Notes: generated by a model not told the origin, from the sequence alone. DNA of 25,666 nucleotides from an uncultured Clostridia bacterium (GCA_934149115.1 CAKPDW010000013.1:1-25666), one strand, 5' to 3'; positions 1 to 7,104 are shown, counted from the stretch's first letter. Translations and numbers: made by a program.

Positions 1-1299
1 GATGTTGTAATAGGAACACATAGAATTTTAAGTAAAGACGTAAAATTTAAAAATTTAGGATTTTTAATAATAGATGAGGAACACAGATTTGGAGTAAAAG
101 ATAAAGAAAAAATAAAAGAAATAAAAACAAATGTAGATGTATTAACAATGACAGCAACACCAATCCCAAGAACATTACACATGTCAATACTAGGTATAAG
201 AGATATGTCAGTAATATATGAACCACCACAAAACAGAAAACCAGTACAGACATATGTTTTAGAATATGATGATGAAATTGTTAAAGAAGCAATAACAAAA
301 GAATTAGAACATGATGGTCAAGTATTTTATTTATTCAATAATGTAGAAGGAATAGAAGCAAAGGCAAGTCAAATTCAAGCACTAGTACCAGAAGCACAAA
401 TAGGTATTGCACATGGACAAATGTCAGGTAGAGAACTAGAAGAAATAATGCAAGATTTTATTGACAAAAAAATAAACGTACTTGTATGTACAACAATTCT
501 AGAATCCGGAATAGATATACCAAATGCAAATTCTATAATAGTTGAAAACGCAGATAGACTTGGATTAGCACAATTATACCAAATAAGAGGTAGAGTAGGC
601 AGAAGTGAGAAACAAGGTTATGCATATATTATGTATAAAAAAGACAAACTATTATCAGAAGTAGCAGATAAAAGATTAAAAGCAATAAAAGAATTTACAG
701 AATTTGGTTCAGGATTCAAAATTGCAATGAGAGATTTGGAAATAAGAGGAGCAGGAAGCATATTGGGAGAATTGCAACATGGACATATGGAACAAGTTGG
801 ATATGACATGTATTGCAAACTATTAGACCAAGTAGTAAAAGAGATGAAAGGAATACAAGTAGAAGAAGAAATAGATGTTCAATTAGATTTAGACGTATCA
901 AGCTACATTCCAGATGAATTCATAGAAGATTCAAATCAAAAAATAGAAATTTATCAAGAAATAGCATTATGCAAAAATGAAGAAGAAATCAAAGACATAA
1001 CAGATTCAATAATAGATAGATATGGAAATATGCCAAAAGAAATCGAAAAATTATTAGATATTGCAAGAATAAGAAATATGTGTAGAGCAAAGAATATAAT
1101 AAAAGTAGCACAAAAAACAGACAAGGTAATATTCTATTTTGATGAAAAAACATTCGATTTCACAGTAGTAGACAAATTGTTGAAAAAATACGGAATGAGA
1201 ATAAAATTTTCACCAGCAAAAAATCCATATGTAACATACAAATTAAAAAATATTAATGATATACTTAAAGAAATAAAAGGATTTTTGCAAGACATATAA
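1..1299 (+). CDS. mfd: Transcription-repair coupling factor Mfd, C-terminal part (5' end outside window)
   Basis: Mfd is the ATP-driven DNA translocase that removes RNA polymerase stalled at DNA damage and recruits UvrA. The reading frame is open from base 1, so the N-terminal UvrB-like and polymerase-interaction parts lie outside the window; 432 residues remain. Visible are the DExH box (IIDEEHRFGV, fragment residues about 23-32), the TATPIPRTLHM motif, and the second RecA-like lobe with ILESGIDIPNANS followed by GLAQLYQIRGRVGRS (helicase motifs V and VI). After about residue 290 comes the TRCF C-terminal domain, with its typical IPDEFIEDSNQKIEIYQEIA segment. RecG shares the helicase motifs, but the TRCF domain identifies Mfd. 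The stop lies 17 bases before the next start, so the methyltransferase gene is probably cotranscribed. No oddities were seen in the part present. Confidence 0.97.
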   Translation, partial: DVVIGTHRILSKDVKFKNLGFLIIDEEHRFGVKDKEKIKEIKTNVDVLTMTATPIPRTLHMSILGIRDMSVIYEPPQNRKPVQTYVLEYDDEIVKEAITKELEHDGQVFYLFNNVEGIEAKASQIQALVPEAQIGIAHGQMSGRELEEIMQDFIDKKINVLVCTTILESGIDIPNANSIIVENADRLGLAQLYQIRGRVGRSEKQGYAYIMYKKDKLLSEVADKRLKAIKEFTEFGSGFKIAMRDLEIRGAGSILGELQHGHMEQVGYDMYCKLLDQVVKEMKGIQVEEEIDVQLDLDVSSYIPDEFIEDSNQKIEIYQEIALCKNEEEIKDITDSIIDRYGNMPKEIEKLLDIARIRNMCRAKNIIKVAQKTDKVIFYFDEKTFDFTVVDKLLKKYGMRIKFSPAKNPYVTYKLKNINDILKEIKGFLQDI

Positions 1300-1316
1300 A
1301 TTGAAAGGAAAAGATT

Positions 1317-2105
1317 ATGGTAATAACAAGTAAAGATAATGAAACAATTAAAAAATTAAAAAAATTAAAAGATAAGAAATACAGAGATCAAGAAAATTGT
1401 TATTTGATAGAAGGCGTAAAACTAATAAAAGAAGCAATCCAAGAAAATGCTAAAATAAAATTAATAATAATATGTGATGATTGTAAACAAGAAAATGATT
1501 TAGACAGTGACATAAAATATGAGATAGCAAAATATGAATGTATATCTGTAAGTGAAAAAATATTTTTAAGTTTAACAAATGTAGTAAATCCACAAGGAAT
1601 TTTAGCAGTAATAGAAAGAGAAAAACAAAAAGAAAAAATAGATTATAATGAAGATTTATTTTTAATACTAGACAATTTACAAGACCCAGGAAATATGGGA
1701 ACAATCTTAAGAACAGCAGACAGCTTGAATATAAAACAAATAATACTTTCAAAAGATTGCGCAGATGCATACAATCCCAAAGTTGTAAGATCAACAATGG
1801 GAGCAATTTTTAGAATAAATATAGTAGAAAGCGAAAATTTAGTAAAAACAATAAAAGAAATGAAAAAACATAAAATAAAAGTAATGGCAACAAGTTTAGA
1901 TACAACAAAATCAATCTATGATGTAACCTATGAAAAAACAGCAATAGTAATAGGAAATGAAGCAAATGGAGTAGAAAAAGAAATTCTAGAATTAGCAGAT
2001 GAGAAAATAAAAATACCAATGCCAGGAAAAACAGAAAGCTTGAATGCATCTGTAGCCACAGCAGTAATATTATATGAAGCAATGAGAAAAAAATTAAAAC
2101 AGTAA
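1317..2105 (+). CDS. TrmH/SpoU-family RNA 2'-O-ribose methyltransferase
   Basis: A SPOUT-fold enzyme that uses S-adenosylmethionine to methylate a ribose 2'-OH, most likely in 23S rRNA (the RlmB/TsnR/YsgA group). The 262-residue length is normal. The N-terminal part (about 1-100) looks like the SpoU substrate-binding domain, with EGVKLIKEAI. The catalytic domain carries the three family motifs: LILDNLQDPGNMGTILRTAD (motif 1, with the conserved N and R), IVIGNEANGV (motif 2) and IPMPGKTESLNASVATAVIL (motif 3, the knotted cofactor site). The start is supported by GAAAGGA about eight bases upstream. It follows mfd closely and ends inside a terminator hairpin, so it is the last gene of that unit. 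The target nucleotide cannot be read from the sequence. Confidence 0.93.
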   Translation: MVITSKDNETIKKLKKLKDKKYRDQENCYLIEGVKLIKEAIQENAKIKLIIICDDCKQENDLDSDIKYEIAKYECISVSEKIFLSLTNVVNPQGILAVIEREKQKEKIDYNEDLFLILDNLQDPGNMGTILRTADSLNIKQIILSKDCADAYNPKVVRSTMGAIFRINIVESENLVKTIKEMKKHKIKVMATSLDTTKSIYDVTYEKTAIVIGNEANGVEKEILELADEKIKIPMPGKTESLNASVATAVILYEAMRKKLKQ

Positions 2106-2130
2106 ACAAAAAAGTTTGCTGTTTTAATTT
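2096..2130. terminator. Bidirectional terminator between the methyltransferase and DUF4364 genes
   Basis: A 12-bp stem (2096-2107 with 2114-2125, including one G-T pair) with a six-base A loop, followed by AATTTT on the plus strand. It overlaps the methyltransferase stop codon. A-rich sequence on the left gives a T-tract on the minus strand too, so it can serve the convergent gene. Confidence 0.8.
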
Positions 2131-2145
2131 TATAAAAAATAAATA

Positions 2146-2676
2146 TTATTCAGTAAGTAATCCTAAAATTTTTGGATAAATAGTTTCAGCCTTATTATTC
2201 CAATTATCAACAATAGCTTTTGCCTGCTCTTTAGAACCAGCCAAAGTTAGGATTTCAAAAACAATATTATTATTCTCAACAATTTTACATTTAACAGTAA
2301 AATGATTCTCATCAATAGGAGTATAATCAGAAGAAATTGAGAATTTATCTTCAATATCATCAAGACTTTCTTTCAAATTATTATCAACTTTCAAAGTCAA
2401 AATACCAGGAATCATATCAGCAGTAAGTTCTATAGCACGTTTTCCCTCAGGAGTAATATTATATAAAGTTTCCTCATCTTTTTTATAAGAAATAACATAT
2501 TTATTTTCAATTAAATCAAGTAAAAATTGTTGAAAATAAAAATAATTTAATTCAGTAATAGAAGTAACCAATTCCAAAAGAGCCTTTTGGTTAATAGGTT
2601 TTCCAATTTTATTTAAAATATATAAAACAAGTAATTTATGTTCAGCCAAACTTGAACTATCCTCTGTAAGTTTCAT
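2146..2676 (-). CDS. DUF4364 family protein
   Basis: Recognised as the clostridial DUF4364 family. The N-terminus (LAEHKLLVLYILNKIGKPIN, residues about 10-29) looks like a winged-helix fold, followed by FQQFLLDLIENKYVISYKKDEETLYNITPEGKRAIE, a typical wing region. The C-terminal half is a predicted alpha/beta domain. These features suggest a DNA-binding regulator, but no target is known to me. The open frame extends 54 codons further upstream, but that stretch translates into low-complexity Phe/Tyr/Ile and lies in AT-rich intergenic DNA. The family start (MKLTEDSSSLAEHK) at 2674-2676, with AAAGGA about 14 bases upstream, is preferred and gives 176 residues. The gene stands alone, convergent with the methyltransferase and sharing its terminator. 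Confidence 0.85.
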   Translation of the reverse strand: MKLTEDSSSLAEHKLLVLYILNKIGKPINQKALLELVTSITELNYFYFQQFLLDLIENKYVISYKKDEETLYNITPEGKRAIELTADMIPGILTLKVDNNLKESLDDIEDKFSISSDYTPIDENHFTVKCKIVENNNIVFEILTLAGSKEQAKAIVDNWNNKAETIYPKILGLLTE

Positions 2677-2721
2677 AAAGTAAATCACAATCCTTTCATA
2701 ATTTGTATAACAATTATTGTA

Positions 2722-2729
2722 ATTATAAC
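2722..2729 (-). promoter_or_regulatory. Possible extended -10 for the DUF4364 gene
   Basis: Read on the minus strand this is TGTTATAAT, an extended -10 (TG one base before TATAAT), about 45 bases upstream of the chosen start. No good -35 is seen. The rest of the 2677-2899 intergenic stretch is AT-rich with no gene or clear structure. Confidence 0.4.
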
Positions 2730-2899
2730 ATAGAAAATAATAAAATAATAGAAAAAAATGAGAAAAAATATAAATTATAAATGTAAAAAAATGTCGAAAT
2801 AAGACGATGAAAAAAACTTTACAAATTGGAAAAAACATATTAAGATATTAATTAATAAATTGCAATTTAATTCAAAAAAATTTTAATTCAAAAAGAAAA

Positions 2900-2915
2900 A
2901 GGGGAAAAATCCCCT
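2900..2915 (-). terminator. Terminator of the 316-residue membrane protein gene
   Basis: On the minus strand AGGGG, a six-base loop and CCCCT form a 5-bp GC-rich stem followed by TTTTTCTTTTT. The stem begins within the stop codon of the gene at 2914-3864. It is short but in the right place and orientation. Confidence 0.7.
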
Positions 2916-3864
2916 AATTCCGAGTAGCATTTTTTGTAACATCTTTAATAGTTTCTAATTTGGATTGATACAATTCATCAATCTCCTGTTCAAAAGAATC
3001 AGATATATAAGCATATTTAAAATCTGAATTTTCATAAAAAGTATACGCTTTTGTAACTGATTTTAGTATTTTTGTGTTTCTAGTTGAATTTTTATTTATC
3101 GTTTGTAAATTAGGATCACTCAACCAGAAATAGTTACTAGAAGTACTTAAAGGTAATGAAGTAGTATACAAAAAGCAATCTTTTAAATCATATCCACGCA
3201 TTAAGTTTAAATCTAAATTAGTTATATCAAAAGCACGAGGTAAGAATTTAAAAGATAAGTCCATATCATCAGCAATAGTAACATTATCTTCATCTTCTTT
3301 TGACTGAATATAAGCATTATACTTATTATCATCAAAAGTTGAGAAGTTATTGTAAGGAATTTGCTGTTCTTCACAAAAGCCTTCGCACTTTAAGATATCA
3401 TCTGAATAATCCGAATTATCCAAATAGACACCTATTACAGCAAAACCATTTGGAACATTAGAAAATTCAGTAACAAAATCTTTAAAAGCAACATCATTTG
3501 CTACATAAAGCAAAACTGGTTGTGTTTCAATATCTGGCGTTTCCGGCTGAGCAGAAGTTGACATTTTTGCTGGGAAAACATAAGTTGAAAAAGAATCTTC
3601 ATCAACGAAGCCAACAAACTTCTTTTGATTTTCATCTTCATATCTAACTTTTACAAGATTATTATCATAATAAGCTAAGACATAAACCTTATCTCCAGTA
3701 TTTAATTCAATTTCTTGATAAATCCGTTTACTATCTTTGTACAAAAAAGTATCTCTAGTAATGTAGCCATTACCCTTATCAATTTTGAAATTGAGTATAT
3801 ATAGACAAGCCATACATACTATAACTAAAAAGGAAAAATACTTAAGAAATTTTTTAAACCGCAT
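2914..3864 (-). CDS. Membrane-anchored protein of unknown function with a possible SH3-like domain
   Basis: I do not recognise the family. The 316-residue protein starts with basic residues and one hydrophobic segment (about 10-26), probably an uncleaved signal anchor that places the rest outside the cell. Residues about 33-95 (GYITRDTFLYKD, then GDKVYVLAYYDNNLVKVRYE and KKFVGFVDEDSF) have the spacing of a bacterial SH3 domain, which is an inference from pattern only. The remainder (about 110-316) is acidic and soluble, without a motif I can name. The start has a strong ribosome binding site, AAGGAGGTAACT before ATG. It is a single gene with its own terminator, divergent from the sortase gene. 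It uses the rare codon CGG at residues 2, 47 and 315, unlike the long housekeeping genes in the window. Confidence 0.8.
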   Translation of the reverse strand: MRFKKFLKYFSFLVIVCMACLYILNFKIDKGNGYITRDTFLYKDSKRIYQEIELNTGDKVYVLAYYDNNLVKVRYEDENQKKFVGFVDEDSFSTYVFPAKMSTSAQPETPDIETQPVLLYVANDVAFKDFVTEFSNVPNGFAVIGVYLDNSDYSDDILKCEGFCEEQQIPYNNFSTFDDNKYNAYIQSKEDEDNVTIADDMDLSFKFLPRAFDITNLDLNLMRGYDLKDCFLYTTSLPLSTSSNYFWLSDPNLQTINKNSTRNTKILKSVTKAYTFYENSDFKYAYISDSFEQEIDELYQSKLETIKDVTKNATRN

Positions 3865-3896
3865 AGTTACCTCCTTTTTTTTAAAATGCTACTCTA

Positions 3897-4481
3897 GTGA
3901 AAATTACACTAACTATATTATATCACAAGAAATCTAAAAATAAAATAAAGGAGAAGGTTAAAATAAGAAAAGATATAATAACAATAATAATATTACTAAA
4001 TTGCATAGTAACTCAAATCATGTTTCCACTATCAATATGTTTAGGAAAAAAAACACAAACTATATATAAAATACCAACAACGAAAATAACAAAAACAATA
4101 AAAGAAACATGGGAAATAGAAATACCAAAAATAAATCTAAAAGCAGAAATAAAAGATGGAACAGACCAAGAAAATTTGAATAAAAACATAGGACATTTTA
4201 TAGAAAGTGGCTATATAAATGGAAATATATGTTTAGCAGCACATAATAGAGGATATAAAGTAAACTATTTTCAAAATTTAAAACAACTAGAAAAAGGAGA
4301 CAAAATAATATACAAATATAAAGATATAGAATTAGTTTATATAGTAGACACGAAAAAAATAATAAAAGATACAGACATACAAGTTATAAAGCCAACAAAA
4401 GAAAACAAAATAACATTAATAACATGTGTAGAAAACCAACCAGAATACAGAAGATGCATACAAGGAAAATTAAAAATATAG
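3897..4481 (+). CDS. Sortase, class D-like
   Basis: Sortases are membrane cysteine transpeptidases that cut LPxTG-type signals and attach surface proteins to the cell wall. In the longest frame (194 residues) the hydrophobic anchor lies at about 27-48. The catalytic domain contains WEIEIPKINLKAEIKDGT, the catalytic His in LAAHNRG (H116), the catalytic Cys in TLITC (C177) and Arg in QPEYRRC (R185/R186). The short length and TLITCVENQPEYRRC ending suggest class D. The first standard start is GTG at 3897, which has no ribosome binding site. A clear AAAGGAG at 3947-3953 lies inside the frame and points to ATA at 3963; the first ATG (4020) would cut off the anchor. The next gene, 20 bases downstream, encodes an LPVTG protein, the likely substrate. 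Confidence 0.88.
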   Translation: MKITLTILYHKKSKNKIKEKVKIRKDIITIIILLNCIVTQIMFPLSICLGKKTQTIYKIPTTKITKTIKETWEIEIPKINLKAEIKDGTDQENLNKNIGHFIESGYINGNICLAAHNRGYKVNYFQNLKQLEKGDKIIYKYKDIELVYIVDTKKIIKDTDIQVIKPTKENKITLITCVENQPEYRRCIQGKLKI

Positions 4482-4501
4482 AAAGAAGGAAAAAGAAAAA
4501 T

Positions 4502-5755
4502 ATGAAAATAAGAAAAATAATAACAATATTAATAATATTACTATTAATAACAACAAGTATTTCAAAAGCAACATTTAGCATAAATAAAGCAGATTTATAT
4601 TCAAAAGGAAGATGCAAACCATTATTAAGACTAGCAAGTAATGGAGGAGAAATAATAGTAACAAAAGTATTTTATAAAAATAATGGAAAAGAAAATCCAG
4701 CATATTGCGTAAATAAAGAACTAGGAGGAGTGGGAGAATATGGCAGCTATTCAGTAAGCATAGACTCAGCACTAGCACATACAGAAGTAAGAAAAGGAAT
4801 ATTAAATGGCTATCCATACAAATCACTTGCAAGCTTAGGAGTAGCAGATGAAGATGAAGCATATACAGCAACAAAACAAGCAGTATACTGTTTATTATAT
4901 GGAGATGATACATCAAAATATATACCAATTGGAGAAGCGGGAACACGTACACTAAATGCAATGAAAAAAATTATAGAAACAGCTAGAACTATAAATATGC
5001 CAAGACCAAGCACAAATATAAAAATACAAGAAGCAACACAATGGGAAATAGATGAAACAAACAAAACCTACATAAGCAAAACAATGGAAATCAAAACAGA
5101 ATTCCAAGCAAAAGAATATATAATCTCAATAGCAGACACGAAAGAAAATAAAATAAAAATAACAGATATGAACAATAAAGAAATTAAAACAACAAAAGAA
5201 AAGAAATTCAAAATAAAAATGCCAATAAACCTATTAGAAAAAGATGGAGAAATAGATATAAACATAAAAGCAGAATTAGCAACATATCCAGTTTTATATG
5301 GAAAAGCAAACAATGCAGGATACCAAAACTATGCTTTAACAGGAGAAATATATGAAGCAGGAGATACACAAACAAAAGTAAAATATAATAAAAATAAAAC
5401 AAAACTAAAAATAATAAAAAAAGATGATAAGACCAAGAAATTATTAGAAGGAGTAGAATTTAATATATTAAATGAAAAAGGTGAAATTAAATATAGCAAT
5501 TTAAAAACAAATAAAGATGGAGAAATAATAGTAGAAGGAATGCAACCAGGAAAATATTATTTAGAAGAAGTAGCATCAAAACAAGGATATCAAAAATTAG
5601 AGGGAAAAATAGAATTTGAAATAAAATTAAATGAAGAATTAGCAATTACAGTAACAAATAAACAAGAAGAAATAACACCAAAAGAGGAAATAATACCTAA
5701 AAAAGAACAAAGCTATTCAGAACAAATAACCAAATTACCAGTTACAGGAATGTAA
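4502..5755 (+). CDS. Thioester-domain and SpaA-like surface protein ending in LPVTGM
   Basis: A secreted adhesin-like protein of 417 residues. A signal peptide (1-23, ending near SISKA) is followed by a probable thioester domain: PAYCVNKE gives Cys69 and ATKQAVYC gives Gln126, the pair expected to form the Cys-Gln thioester used for covalent binding to host or surface amines. The exact pairing is inferred. Residues about 301-386 (KLKIIKKDD, LEGVEFNILNEKG, GMQPGKYYLEEVASKQGY) form a SpaA/Cna-B-like domain, where an isopeptide bond is common. After a Pro/Glu/Lys-rich linker the protein stops at KLPVTGM: the sorting motif (412-416) is present, but no hydrophobic segment or basic tail follows. 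The start at 4502 has AAGGA 11 bases upstream and gives a clean signal peptide; an in-frame extension upstream overlaps the sortase gene. It sits directly behind the sortase, presumably in one operon. Confidence 0.88.
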   Translation: MKIRKIITILIILLLITTSISKATFSINKADLYSKGRCKPLLRLASNGGEIIVTKVFYKNNGKENPAYCVNKELGGVGEYGSYSVSIDSALAHTEVRKGILNGYPYKSLASLGVADEDEAYTATKQAVYCLLYGDDTSKYIPIGEAGTRTLNAMKKIIETARTINMPRPSTNIKIQEATQWEIDETNKTYISKTMEIKTEFQAKEYIISIADTKENKIKITDMNNKEIKTTKEKKFKIKMPINLLEKDGEIDINIKAELATYPVLYGKANNAGYQNYALTGEIYEAGDTQTKVKYNKNKTKLKIIKKDDKTKKLLEGVEFNILNEKGEIKYSNLKTNKDGEIIVEGMQPGKYYLEEVASKQGYQKLEGKIEFEIKLNEELAITVTNKQEEITPKEEIIPKKEQSYSEQITKLPVTGM

Positions 5756-5834
5756 AAATATTATATAAAATCGAAATATCAGAAAACTTTAAAGTATTTT
5801 CTAATATGAAAAAATATTTATACTTTTAATAAAA

Positions 5835-5869
5835 ATGTATCAGGAAAATATGAAATTTTCCTGATACAT
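5835..5869 (-). terminator. Perfect 15-bp hairpin, likely minus-strand terminator
   Basis: Arms 5835-5849 and 5855-5869 are perfectly complementary with a five-base loop. On the minus strand TTTTATTAAAAG follows, so it could end transcription coming from the gene at 5942-6238. On the plus strand it is followed by A residues rather than T, so it is less likely to act for the surface-protein gene. Confidence 0.6.
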
Positions 5870-5880
5870 AAAAAAAGAGG

Positions 5881-5926
5881 AGGACCCTCATTTAGTAGAA
5901 TTATCTACAAATGAGAGTCCTTTTGG
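5881..5926. terminator. Bidirectional terminator hairpin
   Basis: A long stem: 5881-5885 pairs with 5917-5921, one mismatch, then 5887-5893 with 5909-5915 and 5895-5899 with 5904-5908, with a four-base loop. TTTT follows on the plus strand, and the A-run at 5870-5877 gives a T-tract on the minus strand. It separates the surface-protein gene from the convergent gene at 5942-6238. The 5756-5941 gap holds only this and the preceding hairpin. Confidence 0.75.
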
Positions 5927-5941
5927 ATTATGAACACTTAA

Positions 5942-6238
5942 TTAAAATTCGAATTCAGAGATAATCTGTTCCGTCATCTTTTCGAGACGTTCAGAATTCA
6001 CATATAACAGTTGTTTATTAGCAAAGATTCTGGCTCTCTCATATGACCAACCTTTTTTTCTCTGCTGCTCGAATAACCATACGCGACACGAATCTACTAT
6101 ACTTAAATCTGATCCATACCGTGGAGTATCGAACTCACTAGTTCGTTTTGTTGAGCAATCTCTTTGTTGGATCAATCGATCCGCTGCCTGCATTCGATAA
6201 AGATTATAATGATAAGTGTCAATTGTACGTGTTCTCAT
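5942..6238 (-). CDS. Small protein of unknown function, island gene 1
   Basis: A 98-residue protein that I do not recognise. It has no signal peptide or membrane segment, is rich in Arg, Gln and Tyr, and is predicted mostly helical (EQQRKKGWSYERARIFANKQ, then SERLEKMTEQIISEFEF). That it is real is supported by an ideal GGAGG seven bases before ATG, a consensus promoter just upstream and hairpin terminators behind it. Codon use differs from the neighbouring host genes: CGA, CGC, CGT and CGG arginine codons and C/G-ending codons are frequent, which suggests recent acquisition. It belongs to a group of three short, separately transcribed genes at 5942-7023. A nucleic-acid-binding or phage-derived role is possible from its charge, but nothing shows it. 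Confidence 0.75.
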   Translation of the reverse strand: MRTRTIDTYHYNLYRMQAADRLIQQRDCSTKRTSEFDTPRYGSDLSIVDSCRVWLFEQQRKKGWSYERARIFANKQLLYVNSERLEKMTEQIISEFEF

Positions 6239-6285
6239 TAGAACTACCTCCTATTTTAACTGCAATAACTTTTTGTTACAAACAT

Positions 6286-6314
6286 AGTATACCACAAATA
6301 CATAAAAAAGTCAA
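6286..6314 (-). promoter_or_regulatory. Promoter of island gene 1
   Basis: On the minus strand TTGACT (6309-6314), a 17-base spacer and TATACT (6286-6291) make a near-perfect sigma-A promoter about 48 bases upstream of the start. The bases just before the -10 are GTGG, the same as in the promoter of island gene 2. No other feature is seen in 6315-6409. Confidence 0.85.
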
Positions 6315-6409
6315 TTTTTTATGTAAAATGAATAAATTGAACTGATAAAAATAATACAAATAATATTGAAAGTTTGTTTAACAAGTAAAAGGCATATTCA
6401 ATAAGAAAA

Positions 6410-6430
6410 GAGCCTTGCAATGCAAGGCTC
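6410..6430 (-). terminator. Terminator of island gene 2
   Basis: Arms 6410-6418 and 6422-6430 form a 9-bp GC-rich stem with a three-base loop. TTTTCTTATT follows on the minus strand, directly downstream of the gene at 6449-6643. Confidence 0.8.
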
Positions 6431-6448
6431 CCAGCATAACATTTAATT

Positions 6449-6643
6449 TTATGCATTAGGATCAAGGACATAAATAGTATGTTTTCCCTGAAGATTACTG
6501 ATGCAACAAGATAATGGTATTGGGTAAACTTCTACAAAATCTGTACCAAACCGTCTGAACGCATCTGGCAAATTTGTAGAGTATAATCCATCTAAAACCT
6601 GCTGTCTTACTGTATGTTCCTGTAATCTTTTTCCTGCTACCAT
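6449..6643 (-). CDS. Small protein of unknown function, island gene 2
   Basis: A 64-residue protein that I do not recognise. It is soluble, with a basic, probably helical N-terminus (MVAGKRLQEHTVRQQVLDGL) and a C-terminal part with strand-like segments, including a Cys-Cys pair (PLSCCISN) and HTIYVLDPNA at the end. GGAGG stands seven bases before the ATG, and a strong promoter and a terminator bracket the gene, so it looks like a complete single-gene unit despite its size. It uses CGG, CGT and GCG codons that are rare in the long genes here. It is divergent from island gene 3, with only about 8 bases between the two -35 boxes. Function unknown. Confidence 0.7.
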   Translation of the reverse strand: MVAGKRLQEHTVRQQVLDGLYSTNLPDAFRRFGTDFVEVYPIPLSCCISNLQGKHTIYVLDPNA

Positions 6644-6692
6644 TATGGTACCTCCTTAATAAAAATAAAACATTAATATGTTACACAAATAT

Positions 6693-6721
6693 ATTATACC
6701 ACTAAAATTAGAAAAAAGCAA
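6693..6721 (-). promoter_or_regulatory. Promoter of island gene 2
   Basis: Minus strand: TTGCTT (6716-6721), 17-base spacer, TATAAT (6693-6698). GTGG precedes the -10, as in the promoter of island gene 1. It is back to back with the plus-strand promoter at 6729. Confidence 0.75.
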
Positions 6722-6728
6722 AAAAAGA

Positions 6729-6757
6729 TTGACATAATACAGAAAAGATTATATAAT
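6729..6757 (+). promoter_or_regulatory. Consensus promoter of island gene 3
   Basis: TTGACA (6729-6734), 17-base spacer, TATAAT (6752-6757): an exact sigma-A consensus promoter about 54 bases upstream of the gene at 6811. Such a perfect promoter suggests strong expression unless a repressor acts here. Confidence 0.9.
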
Positions 6758-6810
6758 AATTAAGCAGAAATTAATAAACAATATCTTATATAATTAAAGG
6801 AGGACTAATT

Positions 6811-7023
6811 ATGAAACCTACAGATTATGATATTAAAGATATTGAAACTTTAACAAAAATTAACGAAGAAACAGCTCGGGAATTTTTAGATGCATCTGTC
6901 CCAGTAGTTATTAGAACAGACAAGCGTAATTTCCAGAGAGCAGAAAAAGAGTCTGACTTAGAGCAGGCAAAAAGACTTAGAGAAATGGGCATTTATGAAA
7001 TGCTCCAGTATTTCTTAGAGTAA
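6811..7023 (+). CDS. Small protein of unknown function, island gene 3
   Basis: A 70-residue, charged, soluble protein that I do not recognise. It appears largely helical: DIKDIETLTKINEETAREFL in the first half and EKESDLEQAKRLREMGIYEM near the end, separated by a short hydrophobic strand (VPVVIRT). There is no membrane segment. AAAGGAGG lies seven bases before the ATG, an exact consensus promoter lies upstream, and a strong terminator shared with pflA follows. Codons such as CGG and CGT occur, as in the other two island genes. The acidic, helical nature would fit a small regulator or an antitoxin-like partner, but no toxin is seen beside it and no function is assigned. Confidence 0.75.
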   Translation: MKPTDYDIKDIETLTKINEETAREFLDASVPVVIRTDKRNFQRAEKESDLEQAKRLREMGIYEMLQYFLE

Positions 7024-7059
7024 TAATATTATAGGAAGTTCAGAGAACTATCCACTAGT

Positions 7060-7093
7060 AAAAAAGGTCCACTTTGCGAAGTGGACCTTTTTT
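7060..7093. terminator. Bidirectional terminator between island gene 3 and pflA
   Basis: A 15-bp perfect stem (7060-7074 with 7079-7093) with a TGCG loop; six A and six T at the ends give a T-tract on either strand. It serves the converging genes at 6811-7023 and 7105-7827. Confidence 0.93.
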
Positions 7094-7104
7094 GCTAAAA
7101 ATAA

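Noticed and set aside
2677..2838. In-frame N-terminal extension of the DUF4364 protein (54 residues, Phe/Tyr/Ile-rich)
   Set aside because: Low-complexity translation of AT-rich intergenic DNA with a likely -10 inside it; the family start at 2674-2676 has its own ribosome binding site.
4424..4501. Upstream start for the thioester-domain protein, inside the sortase gene
   Set aside because: It would put a basic stretch before the signal peptide, and ATG 4502 has a ribosome binding site.
6148..6345. 65-residue frame on the plus strand opposite island gene 1
   Set aside because: It is antisense to a gene with promoter, ribosome binding site and terminator, has no ribosome binding site of its own and its end is low-complexity.
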